This document shows, piece by piece, positions 17,319-26,012 of a stretch of 64,000 nt of DNA. The number at the start of each line of letters is the position of its first letter. Within the stretch, counting starts at the first letter, position 1. A program made the position numbers and the translations under genes. Below the pieces are notes generated by a model. The model saw only the letters and a list, made by a program, of their open reading frames with translations. It searched no databases and had not been told where the DNA came from. The stretch lies in assembly GCA_021821045.1 (NCBI GenBank), contig JAKACW010000008.1, forward strand, positions 33,760-97,759. The letters are read 5' to 3'. This DNA is from Pseudomonadota bacterium. GTDB taxonomy: Bacteria; Pseudomonadota; Gammaproteobacteria; JAADHS01.

Positions 17319-19139
17319 CTAAAAGTGACGTTCGATTCGGAAAAATGTCAACCAGTAATCGAGATCTTCGTAATCAATATACCGAACCGAGAGGTTCGAA
17401 GTCAGCTGTCCGATCTGGTAGTCAAGTCGGTTTTCCCACTCGACCCGATCGAGTCCCTGCTCATCCGAAGCTATCGACCCGAGTACGCTAGACATAAACC
17501 CTAATTTCGGGATCCCGAAAATTGCGCTATCGCGATAATCGATGCGGCCCGTCGTCGTCGTCACGCTCGAATCTTGTTTAACTCTTGTAAAGTCTTGCTC
17601 GACATGCTGAACCGTTAAATTTCCCGTTAAGGAACTGCGACGAGTGATCTGCTGGGTTCGGTTTGCCTGAAAATTGTAGAACTGCTGGTCACCTTCGTCC
17701 CAGCCGAACCCGCGGCGGTCGGAAATCGTCAACCGGACATAGGACGCTGCCCCGCCGACATTGCGACTCCACCCCGCCGACACCGTGTGATCCAACCGCG
17801 TTTGCTGATCCTCGAACTCCGTGAAGTAACTTTCGGTCAGTGATTGGCTGCCGCTGATGCGGTAAATATGACCGCTTTCCTGGGCCCAGGACCGGGCAAT
17901 GGTATGGGATGCGCCGCCGGCATAGGTCTGAAAAGCATCCGTGTTGCTGTCGTCCACGTTGTCCACGGTGCCGGTGCCAAACCAGTTATAGGTAAAGCCG
18001 CGCCACAGAATCAGGTCGGATTGATACAGCACGCCCGCATGCTGGCGGGTAACGTCCGATTCGATGTTGTTGCTGTCAATGGTTGAATAGGCGGCGCTGC
18101 CGTCGAAACGCAACCGTTTGTTGTATTGATAAAAGCCGCCGCCGGTGAGGCTGAGGTTCTGCGAGTCGTTCTTCAGCCCGTCATTCTCTCCGCTCATATC
18201 AAAGAGGCGCACGCCGCCGCTCAAACTCCAGCGGCTGTTGTCGGGCCGGAAGAAGATGAAACTCGACGCCTGGCTGATATCCGTCGTTCCTGTGCCGCTC
18301 TGGGTATTGGAACTGGGCACCTGGAATTCCCGCTCTGTGGCGTAGACGTTGGCCCGAGTGTCGATGCGAAAATCGCGGTTGGGCGTGAAGTAATGAGTCA
18401 CATCCACCAAGCTGCTGTTGTTTTCTTCGGAGGAGACCGAGCGGCTGGCGCGCTGCATGCGGCCGTTAGCCGTCAAGCGCTGATTCTTTCCCTTGACGTC
18501 CAACTCGACGCCGCCGGCCTCGTCGCTGTAGTAGCCGCTGCGTTCGGAACTCCAGCGATTGTTGTCGTAGGTGGCATAGGCGCGGTGTCCGCCGTCGAAC
18601 AGGTAACTCTGGCGCATCGCAAGCTTGTGCGTTTTGGAGTCGGCGTCACCAAGGATGATGAACGCGTCCGAGTCCAGCGCCGTGTTGTCGACGCGCGTAT
18701 CGGAAACCGAGTAGCGCATGTAAAACGGGGCGCGGCTTTGCGGCAACACGTTGAGGTTAAAAACACCGGTAAGAATGCTGCTGTCCGTTTGATTGTATGT
18801 GGTCCCGTCTCCCGGATCGGGATCGGTGCTGGCCGAATCGTCCAGGGACAGCGTAAAACTGCCATCGGTCGTCGCGAACCACGGGCGATATATATAAGAG
18901 TTGCCGTGCACGGAACCGAGCAACTGTCGGCTCAAACTGCGCTGCCCCTCAGAGCCGTCCAGCAGCCGAAAATTGTACCCAAGACTTCCGGACCAATTCA
19001 CCGGCGCCCACTCAACCGCATGGGTTGGACGGGCAAGCAGCGAACCAAACGCCATAGCGCATAGCATCATGCGCCGACGCGTTGGTCCTGAAGTCAGGAT
19101 GTCAAATATCAACCGCTGCCCCTCCCGCACAAGCGCCAT
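17319..19139 (-). CDS. Outer-membrane beta-barrel protein of the porin-cytochrome type
   Basis: A 606-residue protein with signal sequence (cleavage near PTHA, residue 41). Dense alternating beta strands follow to the last residue, and it ends RIERHF, the C-terminal aromatic residue read by the BAM machinery. Size and strand density fit a barrel of more than 20 strands, like MtrB/PioB conduits that wrap a multiheme cytochrome. No CXXCH or N-terminal CXXC is present. Homology to MtrB itself cannot be shown by eye. It lies between a parvulin isomerase gene and three triheme cytochrome genes, which is the strongest argument for a conduit role. A start at MMLCAM (near 19070) is an alternative. 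Confidence 0.78.
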   Translation of the reverse strand: MALVREGQRLIFDILTSGPTRRRMMLCAMAFGSLLARPTHAVEWAPVNWSGSLGYNFRLLDGSEGQRSLSRQLLGSVHGNSYIYRPWFATTDGSFTLSLDDSASTDPDPGDGTTYNQTDSSILTGVFNLNVLPQSRAPFYMRYSVSDTRVDNTALDSDAFIILGDADSKTHKLAMRQSYLFDGGHRAYATYDNNRWSSERSGYYSDEAGGVELDVKGKNQRLTANGRMQRASRSVSSEENNSSLVDVTHYFTPNRDFRIDTRANVYATEREFQVPSSNTQSGTGTTDISQASSFIFFRPDNSRWSLSGGVRLFDMSGENDGLKNDSQNLSLTGGGFYQYNKRLRFDGSAAYSTIDSNNIESDVTRQHAGVLYQSDLILWRGFTYNWFGTGTVDNVDDSNTDAFQTYAGGASHTIARSWAQESGHIYRISGSQSLTESYFTEFEDQQTRLDHTVSAGWSRNVGGAASYVRLTISDRRGFGWDEGDQQFYNFQANRTQQITRRSSLTGNLTVQHVEQDFTRVKQDSSVTTTTGRIDYRDSAIFGIPKLGFMSSVLGSIASDEQGLDRVEWENRLDYQIGQLTSNLSVRYIDYEDLDYWLTFFRIERHF

Positions 19140-19217
19140 GGCGGCGCCTGTTCCCCAAATCTATCCCCATTTACCGGCGCGAGTGGAACCCCATTCACTC
19201 CGCGCCTTGCGCCTAGA

Positions 19218-20171
19218 TCACAGCGCCCCTTCAGCGACCGCAATTGGCGTCGTTTGTCGTAATTTGTCGATTAATGCCTGCCACGCCGCTTGTGATCGTT
19301 CATTCACCAACAGGACGCGCGCGCGATCCGCAACGTTCTCGAATGGATTGAGGTGCGACGGCTTTCTCTCCTCGACCCGAAACAACGCAACGCCCTGGAG
19401 CAGCGGCACCGGCTCGGATACCGTTCCGAGCGCCAGTTGCTCGACAACCCCTTCCACCTCCGGCGCCAGACGACCCTTGTGGACAAAACCCAGATCGCCC
19501 CCCTTGGCCGCACTCTCGTGCTTCGAATACTCCCGCGCCACCACATCAAATGCGTCGCCCTGATCCACAATGCGCTTGCGCAGTCCGACAGCCTGGTCAT
19601 GGGCGGTCTGCCACTCCTCTTTCGGCGCATAAGGCGGCACGCCGAGCAGTATCACCGACAAGCGCAACTGCTCGGGCGCGGTGAACTTGTCCGGGTACTG
19701 CGCATAAAACGCCTTGACGTCGGCATCCGACACCACGACTTGCGTCCGTAATTGCTCACGCAACGCGGCCATGTGCTCGGCCAAGATCTGCGGCGTGGAT
19801 GCGCCACTCTCAGCGTGTTGCGCTACCAAACCGCGGCGCGCCGCCTCCTGAGCCGCCAAGTAGTGGTCAATCAATTCTTGAGTGATCTCCCGCTGGGCCC
19901 GGGCCATTTCCTCGTGAATTAGTCGACCATGAAAATACTTCTGTCGTAAGCGCTGAGCCAAAAAGCCGTGATACTCGTCGAGCGTAATCTCTTGGCCGCC
20001 AATTCGCGCGAAGATCCCTTCGGGCAGCTTGTCCGCCACGGCCGCCATCGCCGGGCCGACCAACAACGCCAACCCAAACGCCCAGCCTCCCAGCCAGCGG
20101 AAACGTCGGACGCGCCGCTGCACACGCCGGCAATCGTTATGAACAATGCAGCCGACCCGGTTTAATGTCAT
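19218..20171 (-). CDS. Periplasmic peptidyl-prolyl isomerase, PpiC/SurA (parvulin) type
   Basis: A 317-residue protein with an N-terminal export signal or anchor (WLGGWAFGLALLVGPAMA). A SurA-like helical N-terminal region follows, then a parvulin domain around residues 165-270 (YSKHESAAKGGDLGFVHKGR). Such enzymes help outer-membrane and secreted proteins fold. It sits between the tetraheme cytochrome (16 bp away) and the barrel gene (78 bp), which suggests a dedicated chaperone for the barrel or for the multiheme proteins. Confidence 0.85.
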   Translation of the reverse strand: MTLNRVGCIVHNDCRRVQRRVRRFRWLGGWAFGLALLVGPAMAAVADKLPEGIFARIGGQEITLDEYHGFLAQRLRQKYFHGRLIHEEMARAQREITQELIDHYLAAQEAARRGLVAQHAESGASTPQILAEHMAALREQLRTQVVVSDADVKAFYAQYPDKFTAPEQLRLSVILLGVPPYAPKEEWQTAHDQAVGLRKRIVDQGDAFDVVAREYSKHESAAKGGDLGFVHKGRLAPEVEGVVEQLALGTVSEPVPLLQGVALFRVEERKPSHLNPFENVADRARVLLVNERSQAAWQALIDKLRQTTPIAVAEGAL

Positions 20172-20187
20172 ACGTCCGCTCCCCCCG

Positions 20188-21024
20188 CTACTTCGCGTGG
20201 CAGGTTAAACAAACGGCGCTGCCCGCCGGATCCACACGCAAAAACGTGGGATTGTAATCCACATGGGGGTCATGACAGGACGCACACTCCACGAACGGCT
20301 GGGGCTCACCGGCATAGGCACCCGCCGAGCCGACGCGCGTATAGAGCTTCATATCCGTGCGCTCGAATCCGGCGGAACCGCCGGCGTTCAGCGTATTAAC
20401 CCACCAGACGCGATTCGTTCCCATGATCTCCGAATCGGCTCGATTGAAATCCGGATCCTTGCCCGGTCCTTCCGGGTTGGTGAGCGAATAACCTCCGCCG
20501 GCATACTGGATCCCGATGGGGTGGTCATTGGTGAGATCTTTGCCGAGATTGGTAATGACGTCCGGTGGGCCGATTCGACCGTCGACCGTCGAGGCTTGTC
20601 CGCTCCACCGTCCGGCCGAGAACCCGGGATGATCGCGCCCGGACCCCGGCTCGTTGAGCAGCGCGTCCATGGCCTGGGTACCGTCGTGACAAGACAAACA
20701 CGCCAGCGACACCGACCCAACCTCCTCGACGTTGGCATCGAGGGTGGTGGTGCCCATTTGATCGTAAGTCTGAAAGCCGTTGGGATCTAAGTGACGATTC
20801 CAGATCGGAACCGCCGCTTCGCCGTCGCCGCCATGCGGGGTGTGGCAGAAGACGCAAATCTCGCGCGTGCCGCTGAAGTTGCTCGCGGCGTTGACTCCCG
20901 TGGAGCCAAGATTATGTTTCGTATTGAAAATACCCGCAACGGCGCCGCCGGCTGCCCAAAAAAACAACAGCCCCGCGATCCCCACCCGTACCGCTGGGAT
21001 TCTTGCGCTCCAACTCGTTTTCAT
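20188..21024 (-). CDS. Tetraheme c-type cytochrome with doubled-CXXCH pattern
   Basis: A 278-residue secreted cytochrome: signal peptide (VGIAGLLFFWAAGGAVAG) and motifs CVFCH (residue 57), CLSCH, CASCH and CLTCH, the last only three residues from the C-terminus. The segment NTKHNLG...CVFCHTPHGG...PIWNR...CLSCHDGT closely parallels the N-terminus of the undecaheme protein. The two therefore share a common module, and this protein may be a shortened relative. It is the promoter-proximal gene of the cytochrome locus. AGGA nine bases upstream of the ATG serves as ribosome site. Confidence 0.9.
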   Translation of the reverse strand: MKTSWSARIPAVRVGIAGLLFFWAAGGAVAGIFNTKHNLGSTGVNAASNFSGTREICVFCHTPHGGDGEAAVPIWNRHLDPNGFQTYDQMGTTTLDANVEEVGSVSLACLSCHDGTQAMDALLNEPGSGRDHPGFSAGRWSGQASTVDGRIGPPDVITNLGKDLTNDHPIGIQYAGGGYSLTNPEGPGKDPDFNRADSEIMGTNRVWWVNTLNAGGSAGFERTDMKLYTRVGSAGAYAGEPQPFVECASCHDPHVDYNPTFLRVDPAGSAVCLTCHAK

Positions 21025-21044
21025 TATTAGACGTCCTGATCGAG

Positions 21045-21073
21045 TTCTAACACACGCCTTTTTCCACTGTCAA
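21045..21073 (-). promoter_or_regulatory. Sigma-70-type promoter of the cytochrome locus
   Basis: On the minus strand: -35 TTGACA (21073-21068, perfect), 17-base spacer, -10 TTAGAA (21050-21045). The start would be near 21038, giving a leader of about 14 bases before the tetraheme ATG. Confidence 0.6.
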
Positions 21074-21205
21074 CGCGATGTTTCAGCTCGAATTTGTCAC
21101 CGACAGCCGCCCCCACTCACGGCCGCCGCGTCGTTATTCTACATATATTTATTGCGCGGTTGGAGCACCATTTATACGGCGAACGCCGACGGCCGGTCCG
21201 TTCGC

Positions 21206-21976
21206 TCAGAAATCGAACTCCGCCACCACCGGCGCATGGTCCGATGGCCGCTCCAGTTTGCGCGGTGCCTTATCCACCGACGAGACCCGACAAGCTTCCG
21301 CCGCCGCCCCACTGACCAGAATCAAGTCGATGCGCAAACCAAGGTTGCGCCGAAAGGCCGCCATGCGATAGTCCCACCAGCTGTACACGCCCTCGGGTTG
21401 GTCGAACAGTCGAAACGTGTCCCGCAAACCCAACTCCAACAACGCATTAAGCGCATCGCGCTCGGGTGTACTGCACAGAATCTTCTCCCGCCATGCGTCC
21501 GGATCGTGCACGTCTCGATCCTGCGGTGCGATATTGAAATCGCCGATCAGCGCCACTCGGGGATAGCGTTTGAGTTCATCGCGCACCGCCGAGCGCAATG
21601 CCTCGAGCCAGGCCAGCTTATATTGGAATTTGTCCGACCCGACGCTTTCGCCGTTGGGCACATAGACATCGATCACACGGCACGGCCCAACGGTGGCCGC
21701 GATCACCCGTTGCTGCGGATCGTCGTAACCCGGAATGCCGCGCGACACCTCGGACGGCGGAAGTTTGCTTAAGATCGCCACGCCGTTGTAGGTTTTCTGA
21801 CCGGCGAACACGGCGTGGTAGCCGACCTTGGTAAACGCATCGACGGGAAATTGCTCGTCCGCCAGCTTAAGCTCTTGCAGTCCGACCACGTCCGGCTGAT
21901 TGGCTTCCAGCCATTGCAGCACATGATCGAGGCGCACGCGCAGCGAATTGACGTTCCAGCTTGCGACCTTGAACAT
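21206..21976 (-). CDS. xthA: Exodeoxyribonuclease III
   Basis: A 256-residue enzyme of the exonuclease III/AP-endonuclease family, acting in base-excision repair. All family motifs are visible: SWNVNSLR at the start, LQELK (metal-binding Glu), YVPNGES, GDFNIAP (catalytic Asp/Asn), SWWDYR, LRIDLIL and the terminal RPSDHAPV (catalytic Asp-His). Length is normal. It lies 18 bp after prlC on the same strand and may be co-transcribed with it. Confidence 0.95.
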   Translation of the reverse strand: MFKVASWNVNSLRVRLDHVLQWLEANQPDVVGLQELKLADEQFPVDAFTKVGYHAVFAGQKTYNGVAILSKLPPSEVSRGIPGYDDPQQRVIAATVGPCRVIDVYVPNGESVGSDKFQYKLAWLEALRSAVRDELKRYPRVALIGDFNIAPQDRDVHDPDAWREKILCSTPERDALNALLELGLRDTFRLFDQPEGVYSWWDYRMAAFRRNLGLRIDLILVSGAAAEACRVSSVDKAPRKLERPSDHAPVVAEFDF

Positions 21977-21994
21977 GAGACCCGACTGAAAGGT

Positions 21995-24034
21995 CTAGGC
22001 GGCGATGCCGCTGTGACGCAGCAGCGCGTCGATTTGCGGTTCGCGACCGCGGAACTCGATGAACAACTCCATGGGATCGCGGGAGCCGCCCTGTTCCAGA
22101 ATGGTCGACAAAAAGCGCAGACCGGTCTCGCGATCGAAAATGCCCTTTTCCTCGAAAGCGCTGAACGCGTCCGAGGACAACACCTCCGCCCATTTGTAGC
22201 TGTAATAACCTGCCGCATAGCCGCCGGCGAAGATGTGCGAAAAGCTGTGCGGAAAGCGGTTGAACGACGGCGGATTCATCACCGCCACCTCCTTGCGCAC
22301 CTCCGCCAGTAGATCGAGCACGCGCGCGCCTTGTTCGGGCTTGAATTCCAAATGCATGCGAAAATCGAACAGTGCGAATTCCAACTGGCGCACCATCTGC
22401 ATGCCCGATTGGAAATTCTTCGCGGCGATCATTTTTTGAAACATGTCGTCGGGCAGCGGCTCGTTGGACTGATAGTGGGCAGCGATCATGTCCACCACTT
22501 CCCGCTGCCAGCACCAGTTTTCCATGAACTGGCTTGGCAGCTCCACCGCGTCCCACGGCACGCCGCTGATGCCCGCCACGCTGAGATAATCCACTTGCGT
22601 CAACATGTGGTGCAGCCCGTGACCGAACTCGTGAAACAGCGTCAGCACTTCATCGTGGGTCAACAGCGCCGGATCTTTGCCCACCGGCGGCGAGAAGTTG
22701 CACGTCAGGTAGGCCACCGGCGTCTGCACGCCTTGCTCATTGCGCCGCCGTCCCATGCAGTCGTCCATCCATGCGCCGCCGCGCTTATGGGGCCGCGCGA
22801 ATAAATCGAGATAGAACTGACCGCGCAGCTGGCCTTTGCTGTCGAAAATCTCGAAGAACCGCACGTCCTTGTGCCAGATGTCGATGGTCGTTTGCTCTCG
22901 AATCGACATGCCGTAGATGCGCTCAACCAGGGCGAACATGCCCTGCAGAACCCGATCTTCCGGAAAGTAGGGCTTGAGCGCTTCGTCCGAAATCGCATAG
23001 CGGTGTTCGCGCAGTTTCTCGCTGAAATAGAGCACGTCCCACGCTTCCAGCCCGGCGTGACCGTAGTGCTCCTTGGCGTACGCGCGCAGCTCATCCAAGT
23101 CCTTTTTGGCGAACGGCAGGGAACGCAGGGCCAAGTCGCGCAGAAAGCGCACGACCTGGTCCGGCGAGGTGGCCATTTTGGTCGCCAAGGAGTACTCGGC
23201 ATAATTGCCAAATCCCAGCAGCCGCGCTTTTTCATGTCGCAGCTCAAGGATGCGCGCCATCAAAGGCGTGTTATCCCACTTGCCGGCGTGGGGACCTTGA
23301 TCCGAGGCGCGAGTGACATAGGCTTCATACATTCGTGCGCGCAGAGCGCGGTCGTCCGCATACGTCATCACCGCCAAATAGCTGGGAAACTCCAGCGTGA
23401 GCAACCATCCCTCTTTGCCTTCGCGCTGCGCCGCCTGCTTGGCCAAGGCCAATGCGCTGGGTGGCAATCCCTTCAGACGCGACTCGTCGGCAATGTGGTC
23501 TTTCCAGGCATCGGTCGCATCCAGCACGTTTTCGCTGAACTTGCTGCTGAGCGTCGACAGCTCTTGCACAATCGCCTTGTAGCGCTTTTTGTCATCGTCC
23601 GACAGCGCCACGCCCGACAGACGAAAGTCGCGCAGTCCGTTGTCGACGATCTTGCGTTGCGCCGGCGTAAGGCGCTTGTATTCCGGGCCCTGCGCGATGG
23701 ACTCGAACGCGCGAAAGAGCTGTTCGTTCTGCCCCATCTCGGTGCTGTAATCGCTCAACTTCGGCAAGCAGGCGTTGTAGGCGTTGCGCCAGCTTTCCGA
23801 ATTGACGACGGAGTTCATGTGGCTCACCGGCGACCACACGCGATTCAAGCGGTCTTCCATCTCTTCGAGGGGATGCAACAAATTATCCCAAGTATAAGAT
23901 TGATTTGTCGCCAGCAGTCTGGCAAGCTCGGTGCGACTTTCGGCGAGGATCTTGTCGATCGCGGGCTCGACATGTTCCGGCTTGATGCGGCTAAACGGCG
24001 GCAAGCCGCGCATTTTGAGCAATGGATTGTCCAT
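21995..24034 (-). CDS. prlC: Oligopeptidase A (M3 zinc metallopeptidase)
   Basis: A 679-residue cytoplasmic metallopeptidase that degrades short peptides, including cleaved signal peptides. The zinc site HEFGHGLHH lies near residue 467 and the third-ligand Glu is in the following helix region. The N-terminus (NPLLKMRGLPPFSRIKPEHV) is typical of PrlC. Length matches the E. coli enzyme. The start has GAGG a few bases upstream. It is transcribed divergently from srkA. Confidence 0.95.
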   Translation of the reverse strand: MDNPLLKMRGLPPFSRIKPEHVEPAIDKILAESRTELARLLATNQSYTWDNLLHPLEEMEDRLNRVWSPVSHMNSVVNSESWRNAYNACLPKLSDYSTEMGQNEQLFRAFESIAQGPEYKRLTPAQRKIVDNGLRDFRLSGVALSDDDKKRYKAIVQELSTLSSKFSENVLDATDAWKDHIADESRLKGLPPSALALAKQAAQREGKEGWLLTLEFPSYLAVMTYADDRALRARMYEAYVTRASDQGPHAGKWDNTPLMARILELRHEKARLLGFGNYAEYSLATKMATSPDQVVRFLRDLALRSLPFAKKDLDELRAYAKEHYGHAGLEAWDVLYFSEKLREHRYAISDEALKPYFPEDRVLQGMFALVERIYGMSIREQTTIDIWHKDVRFFEIFDSKGQLRGQFYLDLFARPHKRGGAWMDDCMGRRRNEQGVQTPVAYLTCNFSPPVGKDPALLTHDEVLTLFHEFGHGLHHMLTQVDYLSVAGISGVPWDAVELPSQFMENWCWQREVVDMIAAHYQSNEPLPDDMFQKMIAAKNFQSGMQMVRQLEFALFDFRMHLEFKPEQGARVLDLLAEVRKEVAVMNPPSFNRFPHSFSHIFAGGYAAGYYSYKWAEVLSSDAFSAFEEKGIFDRETGLRFLSTILEQGGSRDPMELFIEFRGREPQIDALLRHSGIAA

Positions 24035-24077
24035 AACACCTCAATAGCTGCGTCAACAAAGTGTAATCACATTTTAC

Positions 24078-25091
24078 ATGACCCCAAGCAACACGCCACA
24101 CCCGTACGATGCGCTGACCCCGGAGGTCGTGCTCGATGCCGTCGAGTCTTTTGGCGTGCGTTGCGACGGGCGAATACTCGCACTCAATAGCTATGAAAAC
24201 AGGGTTTATCAGATCGGTATCGAAGACAGCGCGCCGCTGATCGCCAAATTCTACCGCCCCGAGCGCTGGAGCGACGCAGCCATTCTGGAAGAACACGCAT
24301 TCAGTCTTGAACTCAGCGAGCGAGAAATTCCGGTCGTCGCGCCGCTGCGCAACGAACACGGGGAAACCCTATTCAATCATGACAATTTTCGCTTCGCTCT
24401 TTTTCCGCGCTACGGCGGCCATGCGCCGGAATTCGAAGATCCGGAACATCTGCGCGTCATCGGCCGCTTTCTTGGGCGCATCCATGGGGTGGGCGGCACG
24501 AAGCAATTCAAGCACCGCCCGCGCCTCAACGTGCAGCGTTTTGGCTGGGAAAGCATCGCGACGCTGGAAGCGAGCCCTCACGTTCCGCGCGAAACCTGCA
24601 AGACCTATGTTGCGATCGCCCGCGCCTGCTTGGAAAGGATCGAGTCGCTCCCTGTGACGCTGAACGATGTTCGGATGCTGCGCATTCACGGCGACTGTCA
24701 TCAGGGCAACATCTTGTGGCGCGACGATCGCGCCCATTTCGTCGACCTTGACGACAGCCTCACCGGCCCGGCGATTCAGGATTTCTGGATGCTGTTATGC
24801 GGCGCGCGGGACGAGATGATGCGTCAACTGGATCATCTGCTGGCCGGATACGAAATGTTTCAGCTGTTCGACCCCCGCGAAATCGCACTGATCGAACCAT
24901 TGCGCACCCTGCGCCTCATTCACTACAACGCCTGGCTGGCGCGGCGCTGGGATGACCCGGCGTTTCCGCCGACGTTCCCGTGGTTCACGGGCCCAGGATA
25001 CTGGAATCAACAAATCGCCATACTGCAGGAGCAGCTCGCGCAAATGAGCGATGCTCCGCCGGCCGTGGAAGAAGATTTCGAGTGGGACTAA
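24078..25091 (+). CDS. srkA: Stress-response kinase A (YihE/RdoA family)
   Basis: A 337-residue kinase of the aminoglycoside-phosphotransferase fold. Visible motifs are the ATP-site Lys region (APLIAKFYRPERWSD), the catalytic loop RIHGDCHQGNILW, and the metal-binding HFVDLDDSLTGPAIQDFW. SrkA in E. coli phosphorylates Ser/Thr in proteins and counters stress-induced death. Length is normal. A REP cluster follows the stop codon. Confidence 0.92.
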   Translation: MTPSNTPHPYDALTPEVVLDAVESFGVRCDGRILALNSYENRVYQIGIEDSAPLIAKFYRPERWSDAAILEEHAFSLELSEREIPVVAPLRNEHGETLFNHDNFRFALFPRYGGHAPEFEDPEHLRVIGRFLGRIHGVGGTKQFKHRPRLNVQRFGWESIATLEASPHVPRETCKTYVAIARACLERIESLPVTLNDVRMLRIHGDCHQGNILWRDDRAHFVDLDDSLTGPAIQDFWMLLCGARDEMMRQLDHLLAGYEMFQLFDPREIALIEPLRTLRLIHYNAWLARRWDDPAFPPTFPWFTGPGYWNQQIAILQEQLAQMSDAPPAVEEDFEWD

Positions 25092-25109
25092 GTGATTCGT
25101 CGCACGAGG

Positions 25110-25210
25110 AATCGCGGTAGGAAACCGCTCCCACAGTGCTAACGGCCGTAGTGGGAGCGGATCATTCCGCGATTGAGCCAGACGAAGAACTGCGGAAACA
25201 CTCCGCTCCC
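25110..25210. repeat. REP-type repeat cluster 2
   Basis: Two REP cores in inverted orientation (one ending CCGCTCCCAC, one starting GTGGGAGCGGATCATTCCGC) plus a third degenerate inverted core (CTCCGCTCCCA). They fill the gap between the convergent srkA and XRE-type genes. Confidence 0.85.
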
Positions 25211-25241
25211 AAATCGCCGACCCAACCCCGGCACGACCTAC

Positions 25242-25550
25242 TCACCCGCTTCCGCGCGAGCGCGTGCGCACGCGATGATAGCCGCTCGCCGCGCCGCCCG
25301 ACGTCCCGTCGATCTCGGGCCGAAAAAGCCGCGGAATGTCTTCCGACATGCCAAGCAAATACAGCGCCCGAATCCAATAGCCGATCGGAACGGCCGCGTT
25401 TCCCTGCTCCATTCTGCGATAGGTCGGCACGGATACTCCGATCCGCTCAGCGAAGCCGGCCTGACACAACTGGTGTTCGATGCGCGCCCGCCGCAAGCCC
25501 GCGCCCAACAGCATCAACACCTGGGACTCTCTCGCATTTGCCAAAAACAT
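25242..25550 (-). CDS. XRE/HipB-like helix-turn-helix regulator
   Basis: A 102-residue protein with an N-terminal XRE-type helix-turn-helix (LRRARIEHQLCQAGFAERIG, then VSVPTYRRMEQGNAAVP) and the following YWIRALYLLGM helix. This is the pattern of HipB-like and other type II antitoxin regulators. No HipA-type toxin gene is adjacent, so it is an orphan here. It lies 47 bp after fmdB on the same strand and could be the last gene of the fmdA-fmdB transcript, perhaps as a regulator. The ATG at 25550 has only a weak ribosome site, so the start is uncertain. Confidence 0.65.
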   Translation of the reverse strand: MFLANARESQVLMLLGAGLRRARIEHQLCQAGFAERIGVSVPTYRRMEQGNAAVPIGYWIRALYLLGMSEDIPRLFRPEIDGTSGGAASGYHRVRTRSRGSG

Positions 25551-25597
25551 CGCCGTTACACCCCGCTTTGTTTTCTCGCACAGCCGCTGTCTTCTCC

Positions 25598-25930
25598 TCA
25601 GTGTCCCAGCATCCACGGTCGACTTCCAAGTTTGCCTGCTTGCTGTAGCGCGGGCTTGGCGGGTGAATCCTGGCTCTTGCTTGAGCCGCAGGTATGCGAC
25701 CCCGCGCAGCTGCAAGGCTTACGCTTGAGCGACGGCTCATGGGCGCTGCGTTCGTTACGCTCCCAGGCGCGGCGGTTGTCCGCCGACATGCACGCCAGGT
25801 TGGGCGCACTAAGGATTCGCCGCCCAAGATCGCCGCACTCTGGACACGCCATGGGCTCGCCGCAGCGGCTCATGGCGTTGAACGCCGTAAACCCACCGCA
25901 ACGCTCGCACATATAGTCATACAGTGGCAT
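25598..25930 (-). CDS. fmdB: FmdB-family zinc-ribbon protein
   Basis: A 110-residue protein starting MPLYDYMCERCGG with a second CPECG pair, the FmdB zinc ribbon. The C-terminal part has further Cys (CSCAGSHTCG) and is probably disordered. The ATG at 25930 has a consensus AAGGAG seven bases upstream. FmdB was first described as a possible regulator linked to formamidase genes; its direct neighbour here is fmdA, 82 bp upstream, which supports the assignment. Confidence 0.88.
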   Translation of the reverse strand: MPLYDYMCERCGGFTAFNAMSRCGEPMACPECGDLGRRILSAPNLACMSADNRRAWERNERSAHEPSLKRKPCSCAGSHTCGSSKSQDSPAKPALQQAGKLGSRPWMLGH

Positions 25931-26012
25931 GATTTTTCTCCTTGAAACAGATTCGCCCAATTCACGCCGGCCAAGCGCCGCTGGCGCGGATTGCCCCGCC
26001 TATTCCGCCGCT

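Noticed and set aside
25092..25241. Possible HipA-type toxin partner near the XRE gene
   Set aside because: The space is only 150 bp and is filled by REP sequence.
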